From positions 2,339,001-2,403,000 of the forward strand of contig NC_064042.1 of assembly GCF_932526225.1 (NCBI RefSeq): a stretch of DNA of 64,000 bases, written 5' to 3'. How positions within the stretch are numbered: position 1 is the first letter of the stretch; each line of letters starts with the position of its first letter. Origin of the DNA: Nematostella vectensis. Its lineage: Eukaryota > Cnidaria > Anthozoa > Actiniaria > Edwardsiidae. Below the pieces are notes generated by a model that saw only the letters and a program-made list of their open reading frames with translations, ran no database searches and was not told the DNA's origin. Shown in pieces: positions 35,798 through 49,595 of the stretch. A program made the position numbers and the translations under genes.

Positions 35798-35854
35798 CTG
35801 GTATTTGGGTGCTGTAAGATTATATTGATAGGATGTCTGTATACTCACAACATT
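35797..35854 (-). repeat. Inverted 58-bp copy of POLR2H intron 1 sequence
   Basis: Matches the reverse complement of 32456-32513 at 57 of 58 bases (words GCTGTAAGATTATATTGATA and GGATGTCTGTATACTCACAA). It sits exactly at the outer edge of the receptor pseudogene fragment. Confidence 0.93.
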
Positions 35855-36674
35855 TATGATGGACTATAATCGTATTTATTATTGTTTGGAAACGCACACT
35901 ACAGAATATCAGCCAATGCGCCAACAAATCTTTGCCGCCCAAGAAAGGGCTTGGTATAATATATCACAAACCCACACAAACTCAGGCTATATCACGGAGG
36001 CAATGAAGGGGAGAAAGAGGGGGAGGAGGTTTGTTTCTAAATTAAAAGGGAAAAAACTTCTCTTTGATATACAGTATTTACTACAACAACCGCCCTGATC
36101 TTTTTACTGTACGCGAGCAGGTCGAGGGAGGGGGACTTGAAATAAAAAACAGGCATCATTTTTATTCTTTTTTTATTCAATCTTGGGAATTTTAAGCAAT
36201 CAACAAAGCAAAATAACAATAATGATAGTGTATTTACTCTTATGGTAGAACTCTGATGTTTATGTAAAAAGCTTCATGAGAGAGCACATCAATAAATTCA
36301 ACAAGTTATATGATTTCCTTCATTTAGATATGCAAGCCCATGACATAAGATGAGCCACTATAATATGAGATAACCAGACCTGTTCAGTATCATAATGAAA
36401 AGATCTGATACTACTTTTATCCACAGATTCAAACAGATAAATTGTTTTTCTAAAAAAATGTATACTTTCCAATTCTGAGTAGTAAAAAATGTCCAGATAA
36501 TCAGAGAATGCAGGATAATGTTTACTTAGTATTTATGGAAAAATCTGACATTTCTTTCAAATCACGTTTATCTTTACACAGAACTATTATTTAAATCAAA
36601 ATCTTCTGTATGTGTATTGTCAAGCCGAGTAGTCAAACCTTCATTTAGATGGTCAGAGAATGCATATGATACTG

Positions 36675-39600
36675 TTACTTATAGTAACAAGGGTAGTTAT
36701 CATAGATAGGACTTGAGACAGAACCAACAGCATACCTATCCTCATCCATCCCCATGTTACAAGCTGCTCCTTCCTCCTCGTCACTTGGGCCTGCTTGCTG
36801 GTCAAACTGGTTTGACTGGCTTGGTTGCTGATCAAACCTGTTTGACTGGATGGATTGCTGGGCACACCGGTTTTCCTGGTTTGTTTGTTCACGCTGCGCA
36901 GCAATCTCTCGCATACCCAGAGTGTGATCTTCCTTTTCTTCTCTCTTCTCGGGGCTTCGTCGTTTAAAGTAGAATGCCAAACCAATCAGTAGCATAACTA
37001 AAATCGCCAGCAGCACAACAACTGGTACGAAAATGTCAGTGGAACTTGAGCTGGATTGTAATCTTTGGGACGAAGGTTTTCCTGCAAGAAATCAAAGGAC
37101 TCTGTTAAAAATGCTAATCTACCACCTCCTTGTTATTGTTTACACTAACAAATTTAGTGGTCTATTTACATAAACTTGAAAAACCATGCACTATTGAGGT
37201 ATCTCAGTTACATTCTTGATTAAGGCGATCGAAATGGATGTTTAGTGTCGTGCAGGAACGTAAAATTAGGCAGCGTTTGGCCTTCTAAAAATGTGTCTAC
37301 ATGGGCATTTTTCAGATCCCCGTGCAGACAAAGCTTCAGTTTTGTCAAATCTAAGGAACACATTTTTTGGGATCAAGTTAGCAAATACATTTTACCAACG
37401 ATTTATCAAACTAACAAAATACCGAATATCATTCTATGCTCACCTCCAGTCGAGAACATGACAGCCTCGCTCCAGGGCCCGTCCCCTCGGCCCGTCGAGG
37501 CGGAGATCTGGACTTTGTACTCGACATCCGGCTCAATCGGTCCCAGAACCACCTGCGTTGCGCTAGTGTGGACAGACACGTCACATGATGCATGCGTCAG
37601 CCTTCTGTAGGTCACGTGGAATCCTCCAAAGAACCCATTCAGGTGCTGTGTAGGGACGTCATGCCATTGGATGATAACAGCAGTGGAGTTGACAGGTTCT
37701 GTGGTGATGTTGGCTGGTGCGATAGTGGGCACTGTTGGAAAACAATAGACAAGCAGCTAATATTTTGCATGGCTTTTTTTTTGGAAAAAAAATTCCCAAA
37801 GAAATAAAACTGAGTGACCTGACCAAAACGGTGTCGGAGATCGTTGGCAACAGTTTCCGAATCTGGAACAACTGATAGTTTTTGGAGGAGCGTTTCCCAT
37901 GATCCTCTGTGTCAGTCCTTAGCGGCATACCCACCTCCTTCATCAGTTGAAGCATTGTATGGCTGACTCCTCGGCCCAGTCCCTCTCTCTGTAAACACCT
38001 CCACTTGCACGACATATACAGTGAACACGCGAAGGTCCCGTATGATGACGTCACCTCTTCCAGGCGGTACAACTGCTACTCTCTCGCCAACGCTGTCCTC
38101 TAGTGCTCGGTACCAGACCCTGTACCCGGCAAGCTTGCCGCGCGCGTGCCCCGCGGGTAACGGGTCCCACGTGACCAACAGGCTGGTCGAGCTCTGGTTC
38201 ATTGCTAGCACGTTTGGTGGAGCGAGGTCTGGAACTGAATCAAAAAAAGAAAAATACTTCATTTGCTAAATAATTAATTAATTTCGACCCTCGGTTCGGA
38301 AACTAACTAACAAAGACTTTCATAACGCATTCAATATTACAATTTATTCAGAGCTTACGCGTATTTCCTTATCATTCAAACAAGAAATGTCAGCGTGCTG
38401 CTCCTAGTCCTAGTTTTCATCCGGGTTACTGATCGGTCTTCCTGTGTTTGTTAAGAGTCGTGACGTCACAGGAACCCATCTGTGAGCTCGTTCTAGACCG
38501 CAAAGCTGCTTCACGGTTCATCTCAAAAGAAAGGAAACCCGGAGAAAGTGCCTGGGGCTAGGTTGCGTGTTGCTATCTGTGGCGTACCATGTTCAATGAC
38601 CTACCATCTTGGCTGGTATTTAGGTAGACTGGTTTAGATCTCGGTCCCTCCCCCTTGGCAGTGAATGCAGCCACTTGTATGGTATATCCCGTGTAGGCAT
38701 CAAGCCCCCGCAACACCACCCGCACCTCGCTTGGTCTCGTTCGGTTGCTAAGATACGCCGTGCTATGGACGCTCTTGAAGTACACCCTGTAACCTAGCAA
38801 CACGCCTCGCACGTGACTGGCGGGAATAGCGGTCCACTGGACGAGAATGCTGGTGGAGGAAAGGTTTGTGGCGAGGGTGATGGACGGCGCGGCGCTAGGA
38901 ACTGTCGGAAGGATATATATCTCTATTGTAGTTTATAGATACAATTTTGAATATAAAGCATGGCATGTAATTGGGTAAAACGAACAGCGAACAGGGTGAG
39001 GAGAAAACGAATAGACGTGATGGTAATATCAGAAAAAACGATGACCGCATGTCAGAAGGAGAGAAGAGTTAGGAAGGCGGATGATAGATGATGAATCATA
39101 CCGTCCTCATCTGTGGTGGATGTGGTAGTACCGCTAATCGCCCCTTCGTTAAGCTTGTTCGCACCAGCAACCTGTATCTCGTAGCTTGTAAACGTTTCCA
39201 GTGCAGTCAGCTCAATTCTCAGACTACTGGTGGCGGTGCTAGAGGTTGTCAGAGAGTTCAATTTTCGATAATACACCCTGTAGTACTGTATGACTGCCTC
39301 AGGTATGGCAATTGAGGGAGTCACCGCATCCCACCGCACCATAATACTGGTGGAGCTGGTATATGACGCGCGCACGTTACTTGGGGCAGCCGGAACGAGG
39401 TCTTGTGGAGAGAGAGGAGGTAAGCAATCCTTGTCATCATTGTCATCACCACCTTCGTTATCATCATCATCATCTCCATCATCATTATCATCACTGTTAC
39501 GTTTTTATCATCATAAACGCTGATCACTACTATTATCATACTCACTCTCATAATCGCAATCATAATCATATTTTCGTTACTGTAAATATCATCATCATCA

Positions 39601-41197
39601 TAATTATCAAGGTAATAGTCATGATCACAATAGCTTCTGCGTATACTTTATAATCATCGTTGTCATTATTATTATAGCCCAAAACACAATAATAATCAGA
39701 ATTTTATTCATTTTCATTCTCATCACTATCATAATCTCACAGTGATTATTATCTCTCTCTTTTCACTATTATCACAACAATCACCATCAGGGGGTTAAAA
39801 GGTCCTTTAGTTATAATCGGCTTACCATTAGAAATATCCTCGTAGCGTCCCTGTGAGCATCTAACTCCTGCGTCTTCGTGATGTCCACAGTTATGCGTCC
39901 CCCATCCTCTATTCGGGCACTGCGCGATATCATTCTCGGAGCCTGTGCACGCAACGTTATCCAACCAGATCTGACCGGAGCCTTGAGGAAAGTGACTGCC
40001 TGGATAAGCATTTAGTGCTTGATGGTATCCCAGCATCCTACACACCACTCTAGCGTCATTCACATCCCAGTAGTCATCGCACACCGTGCCCCAGGCTCCG
40101 TTATGCAGCACCTCCACTCGTCCTTCTGTCGTGCTGCTACCGCCAACTAAGCGAACTAGAAACAACATCTATCATTGGGTCATTAAAAATATTAAAAGGA
40201 GAAATGCGGTATAGTTGGATAAGTAATATTTTGTGCAATCCCTTTTGAATGTCCGTTGAACCGACATAAATAAAAGGTGTTAAGTTGAGAAATACATCCC
40301 ATAGTATCAAGCTAACTTTAACCACTGTGAAATCCAATTCAACCTACAATGAAACGGCTCACTTGATATACTTCTAAAGCATTGTAGGCAATTTTTTTCT
40401 CATGGGTGTGTGTCTTCTTACCGTATCTTTGACAGATAACGCCCGCATCTTTAGTATGATCACAGTCGTGCACGCCCCATCCGTTAAACGGACACTCCGA
40501 TAAGTCACTCTCTGTGTTTATGCAATGGACATTATCCATCCAGATAGGTCCTGACCCGGCGGGAAAGCGACCCCCTGATACAGCGCTCGTCGCCGCGTAC
40601 CCCCCCAACATACGGCACACTACTGTCGCGTCATGCATTCCCCAGTGGTCATCGCACACTGTGCCCCAGGCCCCCTCACGGAACACTTCTACTCGTCCCT
40701 CCAATCGATTGTTTCCGCCAATCAGACGAACTGAAACATAAATCCATAATGTAAACGAGGAAATGCCATCGTTTCAGAATAACGTTTATCTTTATTGGAA
40801 GGGTAAGGGCATCTCGGCTATACGAATGTTGCTTTTCCTATAGGGTATTGATAGCTTGAGGCGATTATTTGAATAATATATCCAACAGTGAGAACTTCCA
40901 ATGATCCTCTCGATTTTTTACTACGTAAAATAGACGGATGGATCACTTCGTAAAATAGACGGATGGATAACTACGTAAAATAGACGAATATATTACTACG
41001 TAAAATAGACGGGTATATCATTACGTAAAATAGACGGATAGATCACTACTACATAAAATTGCACGAGAAAAAAAAAAGATAAATAAAAAAACAAAGAAAT
41101 ACATACTTCGAGTGGCTAGAATGATGTTCTTTTGTCCACAAAGTAGTATCAAAGTGAGGAGGGCGTAGAGAATTCCAGGGTAGGTGAGCCGCTCCAT
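36675..41197 (-). CDS. Single-pass receptor: signal peptide, 2 SRCR, 4 FN3, TM, tyrosine-bearing tail; complete, 8 exons, 773 residues
   Basis: Exons: 41197-41107 (signal peptide, [11 protein letters not shown]), 40730-40422 (SRCR1), 40155-39826 (SRCR2), 39401-39102, 38901-38605, 38234-37935, 37731-37444 (one FN3 each), 37081-36675 (TM and tail). Residues: SRCR1 ~31-133, SRCR2 ~134-243, FN3s ~244-638, TM ~656-677. Both SRCR domains have WGTVCDD and VVCRMLG; SRCR1 shows [17 protein letters not shown] and SRCR2 [19 protein letters not shown]3 domains show the usual W near strand B, Y.V.Y in strand C and a GY/SY.IQV.A strand. The tail starts [11 protein letters not shown], passes a Gln-rich part and ends with four close tyrosines ([11 protein letters not shown]). 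Every intron is phase 1. SRCR proteins often bind microbes or act as adhesion/immune receptors; ligand and role here are unknown. The partial copy downstream shows past tandem duplication. Confidence 0.93.
39430..39680. repeat. (ATC)n-rich low-complexity tract in the SRCR/FN3 receptor intron 3
   Basis: Interrupted CATCAT/ATCATC and CATAATCATA runs. The short open frames over it (Ser/His/Met-rich) are artefacts. Confidence 0.85.
40915..41060. repeat. ~26-30-bp array in intron 1 of the SRCR/FN3 receptor
   Basis: Five to six units of CTACGTAAAATAGACGGATG with GATCA/ATATA spacers. Non-coding. Confidence 0.88.
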
Positions 41198-42769
41198 TAC
41201 TTGAATTAAAAAACGTCTGAATTGGGTTATGCTTGGAAGGGGCAAAAAGAGAGAGTTTTCAGAGAAAAGATATGGAACGGAACCAATCCGAACTCGAGCA
41301 AAAATCTCGTGATTCAGTGATTCGGCACGCCATGGCATGTGCGCTGCTTCGAATGAAATCCTTCACGTTATACCACCGAGTTGTATTACCGTACCCTTGA
41401 AACGTTGATATCATGCACAATGCAAGGTCATTATTTACTTCTTAAAGTGCGGTCTGGATGATTCATTGATGGATCTTGACCACAGGTTCGACGAACCTGC
41501 CCGAGCATATTGACTTGTATAAGTTAGTTAACACGCTCTGGACCAAGGTCTTCGCCAAACAGTGGGTCTGTGATGAGAGATACTAAGGGACACAAGAAAT
41601 ACATACAATTTACAATATTACAGTCATAGTCATGCTGAAGAGGAGAGACCTATTTTATTATTTTTTTGAAAGAAAAGTTTGTGAAACTCGAACCACTGAC
41701 TTCATGAGTATTTACTTGCATTGTCACCAGTTTACTTCCGTGTCAACGGTTAAGAGATAAAAGAATCTATTAGAATCCGCGCTTTTTAATAGGCCATCCG
41801 CTCTTAATTATCGATCACATCCTCAAAGAAACTTACAATAGACACACTGCTTTCACAATTTTGTAATATTTTTCGCGTTTTCTGCAAACATCATCGGAGA
41901 TTGTTAGTAATCGACCGGAATTCACCTTTTATAGCAAGCTGTACACGAGACGACCGGAGACTGTAGTGGGGACGGTACCGGGCTTTAATGTCGATCGTTA
42001 CAAGCTCTGCTCACATGTGCGATGGGACTTCGGTACGCACCCATATTTATATGCTCCTATTGCGGCATACTCAGGTTAAACCCTGTGCGAACTCAGACCT
42101 AACTTTCCTTCCTTCGTTAAGAAGTACGAAACGAGAATTGGTGGCCAAATCCCGAAGCAGAACGGTTAAAGTTACTCTGTCATGATAAATCATTTAGCTA
42201 AACAAAACATGCTTTTGACTGTCAATTAACTTCAGGAAAGTCGGCGACTTACTAAACCAAATTATAAGGTTATCCAAGAAAACGTTATCCTCTATTGCGT
42301 TTTATTCCTCCGTGACAAAGCACTTAAATGACTCATCTCATATCAACCACAAGACAAGAGCCCAAGGCTATCGATTTTGCCTTATAACTCCATGCTTTTG
42401 TTGGCGGTTTTTCCCAAACCGCCAACTCTTTTATAAAAAGGCTCACGGTTGTTACTTGTGCAAAGGGAATTAGGGAATTATTTGTTGTTTACCCTCATAC
42501 TGAAATCCTGTTTTTTTAAGCACCCAATAACACCCCGCTGCGAATGCTCCCCTCCAGGCAAAAATGATTTGATAAGCGCCTCCCTGAAATGAGCGCTTTT
42601 TAAGGTGAAAAAAAAGACTAACTTAATAAATAGAGTGTAAAAATATAACTGAACGCAAGGCTTTTTTAAAAATCCACAAATTGTTTTATATAAGATTCAT
42701 TCCGCCTACTTGAAGTGCTTTAAGAAAAACAAAAATTAATACTTTGAGAGAGAAAGATCAATCAATCAA

Positions 42770-42921
<152 letters not shown>

Positions 42922-45004
42922 TCTCCCATCTTTTGGAGGCCAGAGAGTAGACATACAGTATATGATATTATGTCCTTTTATTTCAATTACAAACAAGGAC
43001 TCTTCGACTCGAACCATTCGGATGGTAAGCCTTTGCTTTGAGTTGGTGGATTTGATGAAAAGCTTAGGGGTTGCCAAAATAAGAAAACAAAATGCGTAAA
43101 GCAAATCCCTGGGTAGGTAGTAAAGAAAAATAAAGATAAAAAGACAAGAAACTCTGCGAAGGAAGCAAGGGCGTTAGGACCAGAGTTTGTTAGGCTTATT
43201 TCTGATAATAAATGTGGACTTTAAAAGCACACTAGCATACACACATTGGCACCAGTCGGGCCAAGACGGGACGCTAGCACAGTCTATTACCCGTGCAGTT
43301 CGGCAACCATAGACAGCTGTTTCGTCCTTATTAGAACTCGTCAGCATGGCATAGCCGGTTTGCCTCAGTTAAACTTCATCGGCAAAAAAACTGCAGGGCG
43401 ACTTCGACTCGGACGAAGGGCTTTAAACCACAGTCTATCTAATTTGACTGAAATGTGCCTTATTTGCGACCCGCTCTCTGTGTTTGATTAGAAAACCCGG
43501 TCGAGTTATGTTGCGTAATCTGAGCTACTAACAATGTGAAAAATATATTTTTCATTTCAGCCAAATAAGAGGAATTTCTTGGTTTATCATCACAAACTCT
43601 GTTCCTACCGCCCTTGCAGTCTATATTGACAGAAATGGTGGGATTAGAAATGGCAACCCGCAGTGTTTTATGGGCATTGTGAAGTTAGCGGTTTCAAGTA
43701 TATTCAAGCGAGTTCTCTTTTTTCAACTTACGATGTAAAGAATTGCTTGAAAAACAACAAATTTTGATATCCTATCGTTGGCACCTCCTTTGAATATTGG
43801 TCTTGAATTTTCGGTGATGCATAGTATGGCAATTAAAGCCAATTTGTTAAACAATGGGGCTGTTTAATATAGTGAAATGAAAATATATATCCACAGATGT
43901 TGTTATTTGACTTCGCGCACGTTATCATATATTTCGACGAAAATAAGAATTAATAGAGTGATTTGTGAGACAGAATCTTCTAAAATCGGTTTTGTATTAT
44001 AATACATTCCCTTAATCCTTACCGGTATTGAGGTAAAGTCCTAGCGATAACATGTAACTATCAGAGGCATTTTCTCTGCTAACTGAGACACTTTGCAAAA
44101 AAAAAAAAAAACGATGAAAACCTTTGTTGTTGCTGTATTTTTCTTGTGGTGATATATTGCTCCTGTAAATGAAAACATTTCATCATTGCTTTATTATATT
44201 TTCCTTGCAAACTGTTAAATCTCTCTCATGTTTAATTCATAATTACATTCATAACTGCTTGTGACAATAAACACTGTCGCGAAATCGTTTGACTGGAAGC
44301 TGTTGGAAGTGTAATTCACAACCGGTAAGTTATTTCAAACCCTGACAAATTCAAAAATGCATCATTTTATTTCTCCAACATTGCACTTCAGCAAGTTATT
44401 GGTTTACCGGTTTGTTGCTGTTTGTTATTCCTGGGGATAAATATGAAAACGGTGCTCTAAATTAAACTGAAAATGAAAATAGGGTTGCCCAAGCCGCTCA
44501 GATTAAGGTTGCAACATTTGAAAAGGGAAACAGATGTCACTATTTTTCTTTTAAGTAGCCAGTTAATAAGTGTGAAATAAGACGTTATTATGGTACTTCA
44601 AAGACTTTGTTTTGGTGAATTGATGTAAAGGAGCTATTTCTTTGTCAACACATGCCTTTAAATGGAACCTTAAACAGCAAATGGAAACTAAACATACTTA
44701 AAACTTAACGTTACATAAACTTGGAAAGAAGTGTCATAGCCAATCAATAAGAAGCGCGATTTGTATAGTTCATACATTACGAGGTGACGACTGGAATAAA
44801 TATAAGAATCGATGGAATGAATCTGAAAAAAAAAAATGGATCAAGAAAGAATAATAAAAGGTGTGAAAATAAATAAATAAATAAATAAATATGAAACGTT
44901 TCAAAACCCCTAATAAACTTTTTCACGAGACCTTATAGTACTAAAACTTCTATTTATCTATTTTTCTACTCTTCTATTTATTTATTTTTCTACTTTGCTC
45001 TGAA

Positions 45005-45165
45005 GACCTGTATGCCTATCTATTCCACTCTTCGACTGGTCTCGTCCGGTTTGGTCTCATTTCTGTATGCCTATCTATTCATTCTTCGACTGGTCTCGTT
45101 CGGTTTAGTCTCATTCCTGTATGCCTATCTATTCACTCTTTAAGTGGTCTCGTTCGGTTTGTTGT
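45005..45165. repeat. ~57-bp tandem repeat, ~2.8 copies
   Basis: Unit contains CTGTATGCCTATCTATTC and CTCTTCGACTGGTCTCGTTC then GGTTT.GTCTCATT. Non-coding. Confidence 0.88.
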
Positions 45166-47109
45166 GACATTTGGGCACCTGCGTTTGTTTTGTAACCGCA
45201 ATATGTGGAGCTCTCCACAAGACACCAAACTCAGCAGCAACTCCGCATCTCTTATCATCCGAGTGAATGCAGTATGGCTAACTAACGGAACAAGCGGCAT
45301 TAAGTTTGACATATTTCTTTATAAATCAATAGAATAAAAGGGAAATTCAGCGACAAGGATTCACGTTTAAACGGCTTGGTAAACGTTTGAACGGCATTTA
45401 TTCATATCGAAAGTAAGTGTACCCTGGCATAGGTCTGCGAGATAAAAATATTTAGTTTGTTGTTTTTTCCTCTCGAATTTCGACGGTATTTGAGTGCTAC
45501 CGAAAATGGCGCCTCCAACCTTGTATCTTTCTTTAGTAGGGAGAGAGAAGTCATAAATTCCGTTGAGAAAACCCCCCCAAATCGTTTATTACACGTGAAT
45601 TTGACAACAACAAGGCATGTTCTAAGTTCTAAGGCAATTTTATTGACAACATTTCACAAAAAATTAAAAACGCTTTACTCGACCGATCTCAGAACAGCCG
45701 AATTCCGAGCTACGACAAGCAACCATTGCCTGGGCTACCTGTGGATATTTACGCTTTTATAACGGCTTGGTAAACGTTTGAAGACAAGTGACCAGGTCAG
45801 TGCGCATGTCCGTAGACAAGCCGTCTTCGCGGGGGCCTCAAAGAGTTCAAAAGTGCTCCATTAGTCATGACAAATTTTCTATCTCATATTTAGCAGATAC
45901 ATATAGCAAAACGAACAAAAAAGAAAAAGAAAAAAGAAATTATGAATGGGGAAATCAAATTTTCTGTCACAGACGTGAGCACTGCCTCCTTACCAACTAA
46001 GACGAAAAACGCCTCCCCCCACCCACCCGCAACACACGCACAAATTTCCTTTGATCGAATTTCCTTTGATTTCCTCTGATTCCTTTGATCCTTTAATCAA
46101 TTTTTTCATAGTGGGTTTTTCATATGTCAACATATTGCCTTGTTTTCCACCGAAAGATAGAGCTGATTGACTTATAAAGCAACCTGCGGATGGTCTTTAT
46201 TTCCATGTTTTGTAATTCTGACCTATTCGCCGACTCTCTTTAAATCTAGTACCACTCGCAGATCTGCATCTACACTGCATTTCTAGAAACAAAACTGAAC
46301 CAATTAAATGAGGTCACAACTGCTTGGCATCTAAACGGCGTGCTGCGTGGACGTCTACCGACAGATTTGTAATTAAGTTTAACTCCAAAAGCTAATTCTG
46401 TTTGTTATAAACCCTGAAACGCAAGAACTTGGTTTTTGTGTTCTTCTTGGTGCGCTACAAGAACTTCTAAAAATCCGGATACAACCTTACCTATCAAGAA
46501 CCGTTAGAGCGAACGTTCAAAATTTTCTATATTATTACTTTCTCAAATTTTCCTCTGAAGTGAAGAAGTTGCTTTCAGCGTTTGCTCTACATTATCCACT
46601 TCGGGTTGATACCTAAAAATTCCTTTTTTCTGTCGAAAAAGATAATTTGCGCAATTCTGTTTGCGGATATCGACCAATATCTTCATTTTAACAGCGCTGT
46701 TTTCAATTTCGTGTTCCGCTCAAAAGCATTTTAATATCAGTGTTGTGTCTTGGTGTGTATGTTTTTTCTTCTTTTTTAGCTTAAGATAGTAATTAGTCTA
46801 GGAATAAAATATAATCAACGCCCAGTCCCAACTATGCATTTATTCAGAAAGAGTAGCACAGTGGGAATCCGTCCTAGCAGTTTTCATGTGTATTGAACGA
46901 AGTGTAGAAAAAAAGGCAATTCTTTCTTTCCATAAATCTTATGGATTATCAACCAGCCTCGAGTAAAAATGCTAAAATAGAAAAGCCTTTATTTTCCTTG
47001 TTTTTGGGTCGCGATTTTCTTCGCTATGACAATATAATGGCTTATCACTAATAGATAGAGCTGATTGACTTACAAAGTAACCTTTGCATGGTCTTTTTTT
47101 ATTACTCAG

Positions 47110-47275
47110 GGCCGTTGCAGGGGGTGGGGTTCTGGAGGCATGTGCCCCCCCTTATTTTCAAAAATGATAAGGAAATGACCAGAAGGGGCGTGGCTGTGCC
47201 CCCCAATATTTTCTAAATGTTTCTGTATTGTCCCCCCCCCCCCCCCCAATCTTACATGGCCTGCTACGTCTATCT
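47110..47275. repeat. Dispersed repeat (same family as 16055-16205)
   Basis: Shares GGGCGTGGCTGTGCCCCCCA, ATATTTTCTAAATG and the poly-C tract with 16055-16205. Its start CAGGGCCGTTGCAGGGG resembles, loosely, the TIR of the 4181-4369 MITE. Confidence 0.68.
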
Positions 47276-47457
47276 TAAGTCTTTTTCTTGTTTGGACCTT
47301 TGGACCTTTTCGGGGACTGTGCATCCCTCGTCTCCTCGGATAAGGACGTTAAGCCGGAGGTCCCGTCCCTCACCGCACATCATTAACCTTGTATTGGGGG
47401 GACGCTGGCCCGTGGTACCATGCCCGTGGTACCATGGAGCAGTCCGTATCTACACAC

Positions 47458-47601
47458 TGACGAGTAAAGTCAGTCACATGTGAAGCGCATTTAATCATTT
47501 CGTATGTTAAAGTGCGCTATACAAATGCGCACTGACGAGTTAAGTCAGTCGAACGTGAAGCGCATTTGATCATTTCGTATGTTTAAGTGCGCTATTCAAA
47601 T
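47458..47601. repeat. 71-bp tandem duplication with SINE/LINE-tail-like end
   Basis: Two copies of TGACGAGTTAAGTCAGTC, GTGAAGCGCATTT.ATCATTTCGTATG and AAGTGCGCTATACAAATGC. The GCGCTATACAAATG ending looks like the 3' ends of some SINEs and L2-type LINEs, but that assignment is uncertain. Confidence 0.6.
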
Positions 47602-49595
47602 GCCAAATATTATTTTTTTTTTTTCGCGGCCTCAAACTCACTTCAGCTAGTCCATTACCATGCGTTTCTTGATTGAGGCTTGCTAACTAAAGACCACTTG
47701 AAAGTGTTTTCTTTTGCCTCTATATTCCAAAGGCGATAATGAGTCTAAAAGATGCAAAAGATAAAGCTATGTTAGCTTACATTAGGTGATCACTTAGGAT
47801 ACACGCCCGTTCTCCTGAGCATAGATCCCCTGCTGTGGAAGTCGCTCGTGGAAATATGAGTATGTAAGCAACCGATTGTTTATATCAATTATAACGGTAG
47901 CGAACACTTTCTTATCTGATAAGTACTTGACTATCAAGCTACTATTCAGTATTTCTCAGCGCAATTTCCAGATTGCGTGCTTTGATAATGACAGTACATA
48001 CATTTTTATGCGAATGAGTGATTATGAATGGCTTTAAGATCCTTAAAGCTTGAATAGTTGTATCAATACAACCAATGTGTACTAGTATGTTACAATATGA
48101 AAAACACACACACACAATTTTTAATACATTATCAGTTAAAAACACTTTTTTCCAATATGCACACGAAGTCTAGTTGGGCTCAGAAGTTGTAACACCACCA
48201 GAGTTCGTGCCCCGTATTTAATTGTTTTAACCTCATTGTGTTTAAAGTATAAAAAAGTATACATACTCTCTTACTCTTTTAAGAGAAGTGTCAATCCCAA
48301 ATTTTTTTACTTTTGTAATATTACGTTAAATTGACCATTGTTTCGTGCAAGCGTTTCACGAAGCCATTATGATTTGGAGTCGTTATCAAGATAGAAAAAT
48401 ACTCGATTACTTGTTTAAGTCATTTTGATACTTAAGACCAGCGGTCTGAGTTCGTCGAGATTTCTCGGAAAAATGATGTTTGGGTGCCCTAGCTCAAAAT
48501 TAAACTGGTAATAGGTATGGGTGACCTCAGTATACTGTGAAAGTTTGAAGCAATTTGGATAAATATTTTTGGCGATAGAAGCCGAAAAGTAATTTTTCGT
48601 CTCCCGCACCCGGATTTGAGACAATTTCGTGATTGTTAGAAAAAGACTAAAAACCGGTTCGCAACGCGTGATAAAACATTTGCAGCTTATATAAACCTAA
48701 AGAATAGATAATAAGGATTTCCCAGGCTGAAAGATAAGCTGTTCTGTCAGCACCTTATTATTTTACGCGATTTTATTTTATTTTATGTTTTTAGATAACT
48801 TTGAAAAGCCTTGAAATGATCGTGTAATATCGCCGATGAGATGTGGATTTGGCAAAAATGATTGCATTCATCGAAAAGAACATCATTTCTACGTTTGATA
48901 TGTGAAATAAAATTTAGGGGCAAATAAAATCCGACTTTTTTACAAGCCGAAATATGACCCCCACTTGACCCTAATTATAAACAAATGCCGACTACTGTAT
49001 CGGGTTTTCCGCATTCAAACAACGCCTTCAAATCTCCAGAAAAACAAGAAAGAGCGCTCAAATCAAAAGAAATATACTGTCGGCAATACTAAAATTTAAT
49101 GGTAATAATTTCATAGCATTTATTGCATTAAATTGCGATTTTAAGGCTCGCGTGATACTATTTTGTTTGCTGCCATGCATACGTAATTAAAAGGTGACAA
49201 ACAAAGCGACAAGCATAAAATACCTCACCATGACTGCAATAAGACTTTTCTGATAATTACTTATTAAAAAAAAAACGCCCAAAAGAAGAAAATGAGAGTT
49301 TTGCATGTTTTTATTTAATTAACAAGCGATACTGGCAGAATTTTGTACAGTTTTAAATTGTAATTAAACAAAAAGCTTGATCAAATTGTCAAAATTCGCT
49401 TAGTTTCAAAGCCTTTGTTCAACTACAAATTTGATCAAATAAAAATACAAATTATACAAGAACGCTGAGACATTTGCGATATTGAGGCCTCTCACCGTAA
49501 GCTGTTCTCCTTTTTAGTAAAAGAGAGTATTGTAGTGTAAAAACTTACTCTGGTCTTCACAACAGAACACAGGATTACCGACTCAGAAATCTATT

